Assembly: GCA_031277805.1 (NCBI GenBank)
Contig: JAITLR010000009.1
Location: 773,338-837,337, forward strand
Source of the DNA: Comamonas sp.
GTDB lineage: Bacteria; Pseudomonadota; Gammaproteobacteria; Burkholderiales; Burkholderiaceae_C
Direction: 5' to 3'
DNA: 64,000 nt
The notes beneath the pieces were generated by a model. The model searched no databases. It was given only the letters and a program-made list of their open reading frames with translations, and was not told where the DNA came from. The position numbers were made by a program, and so were the translations under genes. Numbering within the stretch: the first letter of the stretch is position 1; each line of letters starts with the position of its first letter. This document shows positions 62,278-64,000 of the stretch, one piece after another.

Positions 62278-62377
62278 TACCCCCTGTGCCGCTAACGCGG
62301 CTTCCCCCAAGGGGGACGGCACCTTCGCCGGGGCGGCCCCGCCGCGAGGCGGCTCTTGCTCGGTGCCCCTGAGTTGG
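62278..62377. repeat. Full-length palindromic repeat element between livM-type and binding-protein genes
   Basis: Runs from TACCCCCTGTGCCGC through CTTCCCCCAAGGGGG and GGGGCGGCCCCGCC to GCCCCTGAGTTGG. The first 40 bases are the inverted form of the repeat in folB and at 54441-54480. It is the longest clean copy in the window and interrupts an otherwise tight operon. Confidence 0.8.
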
Positions 62378-62471
62378 TGAGTGCTTGATTGAAAGATAGT
62401 TGATTTATTTACAAGACACCACAGAGTGCCTGTCCGGGACTTCAGTCCCATACAACCCAAGGAGACAGTTG

Positions 62472-63785
62472 ATGATGTTCAAGAAGATTGCGATTGCCGC
62501 CGCCACCGTGGCAGCCGGCATGGGTGGTTTGATGGCTTCGCCGGCCGCGCAGGCACAGGAACAGTTTGTGCCGCTGCTGGTCTACCGTACAGGGCAGTTC
62601 GCGCCGCTGGGCATTCCATGGGCCGATGGCAAGCAGGACTACCTGAAGCTGGTCAATGCCAAGGGCGGCATCAACGGCGTGAAGATCAAGTTTGAAGAAT
62701 GCGAAACCGCCTATGACACAGCCAAGGGCGTGGAATGCTATGAACGCCTGAAAGGCAAGGACGGTGGCGCTTCCGGCTTTGACACCCAATCCACCGGCAT
62801 CACCTTTGCCGTGACCGACAAAGCCCCCGGCGACAAGGTACCCGTGGTCACTCCGGGCTACGGTCTGTCCCAATCTGTCGATGGCAAGGTGTTCGAGTGG
62901 AACTTCCCGCTGCTGGGCAACTACTGGACTGCCGCCGACTCCATCGTGCAGGACATCCTGAAGAAGGAAAAAGGCAGCCTCAAGGGCAAGAAGATCGCCC
63001 TCGTCTATCACGACTCTCCCTATGGCAAGGAGCCTATTCCGCTGCTGGAAAAGCGCGCCGCCAAGGATGGCTTCGAGCTGATCAAACTGCCCGTGACCGC
63101 CCCCGGGGTGGAGCAGAAGTCCACCTGGCTGCAGATCCGCCAGAACCGCCCTGACTATGTGCTGCTGTGGTCGGCCGGTGTGATGACACCCACGGCCGTA
63201 CGCGAAGCGCAGGCCACGGGTTACCCCCGCGAGAAGATGTATGCCGTGTGGTGGGGCGGCTCCGACCATGACGTCAAGGACATTGGCGCTGGCGCCAAGG
63301 GCTACAACACCGTGACCATCCACAACACGGCCGACCATGACAAGGTGCATGACGAGGTCAAGGCCCAGCTGTATGACAAGGGTCAGGGTACGGCCAAGGA
63401 CACCAAGGAGCTCGGCCAACTGGCACATACCCGCGGCATGATGATTTCCATGCTGCAGGTCGAAGCCATCCGCACCGCGCAGGAAAAATTCGGCAAGGGC
63501 AAGGTCATGACCCCCGAGCAGGTTCGCTGGGGTCTGGAGAACATGAACATGACCCAGGAGCGTCTGAACGAGCTGGGCTTTGGCAAGCTCATCCGCCCCT
63601 TCAAGACCAGCTGCGACAACCACCTGGGCGCCGACTGGGCCCGTATCGCCACCTGGGACGGCAGCAAGTTCAAGGTGAACTCCGACTGGTACCAGGCCGA
63701 CAAATCCATGGTCGATCCGCTCTACAAGGAATACGCGGACAAGTACGCCAAGGAAAAGAACATCAAGGTAAGAACGTGTTCATGA
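62472..63785 (+). CDS. ABC transporter periplasmic substrate-binding protein (LivK/HAAT type)
   Basis: A 437-residue binding protein with a signal peptide ending PAAQA, for the LivGHM-type transporter upstream. Marks: VPLLVYRTGQFAPLGIPWADGKQDYLKLVNAKGGINGVKIKFEECETAYDTAKGVECYERLKG and PLLEKRAAKDGFELIKLPVTAPGVEQKS. AAGGAGA lies just before the two possible Met starts (62472, 62475). The C-terminus IKVRTCS resembles that of homologues, so the gene seems complete although repeat DNA begins just after the stop. A LivF-type gene, if present, lies beyond the window. Confidence 0.94.
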   Translation: MMFKKIAIAAATVAAGMGGLMASPAAQAQEQFVPLLVYRTGQFAPLGIPWADGKQDYLKLVNAKGGINGVKIKFEECETAYDTAKGVECYERLKGKDGGASGFDTQSTGITFAVTDKAPGDKVPVVTPGYGLSQSVDGKVFEWNFPLLGNYWTAADSIVQDILKKEKGSLKGKKIALVYHDSPYGKEPIPLLEKRAAKDGFELIKLPVTAPGVEQKSTWLQIRQNRPDYVLLWSAGVMTPTAVREAQATGYPREKMYAVWWGGSDHDVKDIGAGAKGYNTVTIHNTADHDKVHDEVKAQLYDKGQGTAKDTKELGQLAHTRGMMISMLQVEAIRTAQEKFGKGKVMTPEQVRWGLENMNMTQERLNELGFGKLIRPFKTSCDNHLGADWARIATWDGSKFKVNSDWYQADKSMVDPLYKEYADKYAKEKNIKVRTCS

Positions 63786-64000
63786 TCTCCTCGCGCCGCG
63801 ACAGCGGCTTTGCGGGATGGGATGCAAGGCGCAATACCGCAGCAATAGCCGTGCTATTGCGAGAATTTGCAACGCCGCAGACCGCCCGCAAAGTCACTGT
63901 CCCAAAGGGTTGGAGTGCAATCGGGCGATTTCTGCGCGCTGTCTCTTGCTTGCACCCCGGTGCAAGCGGCGAGCCATCGCTTCGAACTCATCCCGATTGC
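63786..64000. repeat. Nested palindromic repeat at the window end
   Basis: 215 bases without a gene. Arms GACAGCGGCTTTGCGGG (63800-63816) and CCCGCAAAGTCACTGTC (63885-63901) are inverted copies with two mismatches. Inside is a perfect stem GCAATAGC/GCTATTGC (63842-63860). A second unit follows: GCAATCGGG (63917-63925) with CCCGATTGC (63992-64000), enclosing a perfect stem GCTTGCACC/GGTGCAAGC (63948-63967). The element continues beyond the window. Confidence 0.8.

Noticed and set aside
63774..63785. Possible truncation of the substrate-binding protein by the adjacent repeat
   Set aside because: The ending IKVRTCS resembles the natural end of family members (ITPRDC-like), so the gene appears complete and the repeat starts just after it.

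Overview
The window is about 64 kb of high-GC, densely coding chromosomal DNA. Gene content points to a betaproteobacterium of the order Burkholderiales, most likely Comamonadaceae and possibly Comamonas. The signs are several Bug/TctC-type substrate-binding proteins, a LivGHMK-type ABC operon led by an acyl-CoA ligase, and short palindromic repeats between genes. I cannot name the species from sequence alone. No rRNA, tRNA, CRISPR array, prophage or complete insertion sequence was seen.

Layout. 1-7600: end of a Bug protein gene, a MidA-like methyltransferase, a folate/tRNA-thiolation group (pteridine-reductase-like SDR, FolB, TtcA), two small exported proteins, a histidine phosphatase and a D-threonine-aldolase-like enzyme. 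7600-11340: two adjacent repeat elements, then phosphoribosyltransferase, M20 amidohydrolase and Bug protein on the minus strand. 11555-15431: a fused fatty-acid-hydroxylase/YhhN membrane protein, then an unusual 1.3-kb leader region with small ORFs in front of an MgtC gene. 15531-23553: ruvB and ruvA separated by three unrelated genes, then PhoH (ybeZ) and ybeY. 23569-28537: a two-component system, an outer-membrane barrel, a Bug protein and a TauE-type permease. 28642-34840: DbpA helicase, two convergent exported M20 peptidases, Dtd and a cation diffusion facilitator. 34969-39778: PAS-GGDEF-EAL protein, AMP nucleosidase and a degenerate GGDEF protein, tightly packed. 39892-43983: 3-hydroxyacyl-CoA dehydrogenase, a crotonase, a serine hydrolase and Ohr. 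44256-51943: 2H phosphoesterase, SrkA kinase, phytase-like protein, an MFS permease, and a SoxR-RidA-MFS unit with a recognisable SoxR box. 52249-57294: HtpG with a heat-shock-type promoter, a pseudouridine synthase with a long tandem-repeat tail, and a Crp/Fnr regulator. 57524-63785: acyl-CoA ligase plus LivG/H/M and a substrate-binding protein, running out into a palindromic repeat at the window end.

The most interesting region is 13402-14715. A good sigma70-type promoter is followed by four small ORFs with good ribosome binding sites, ahead of the MgtC-family gene. The third begins Met-Asp-Pro-Asp-Pro, close to the Glu-Pro-Asp-Pro start of enterobacterial MgtL, a magnesium-sensing leader peptide. 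The fourth resembles the cytoplasmic N-domain of the magnesium channel MgtE, and its ribosome binding site can be locked in one of two mutually exclusive stems. I infer a translation-coupled magnesium-sensing leader; this is untested. A second theme is repeat DNA that has entered coding sequence: a palindromic repeat appears to encode part of the N-terminal extension of FolB.
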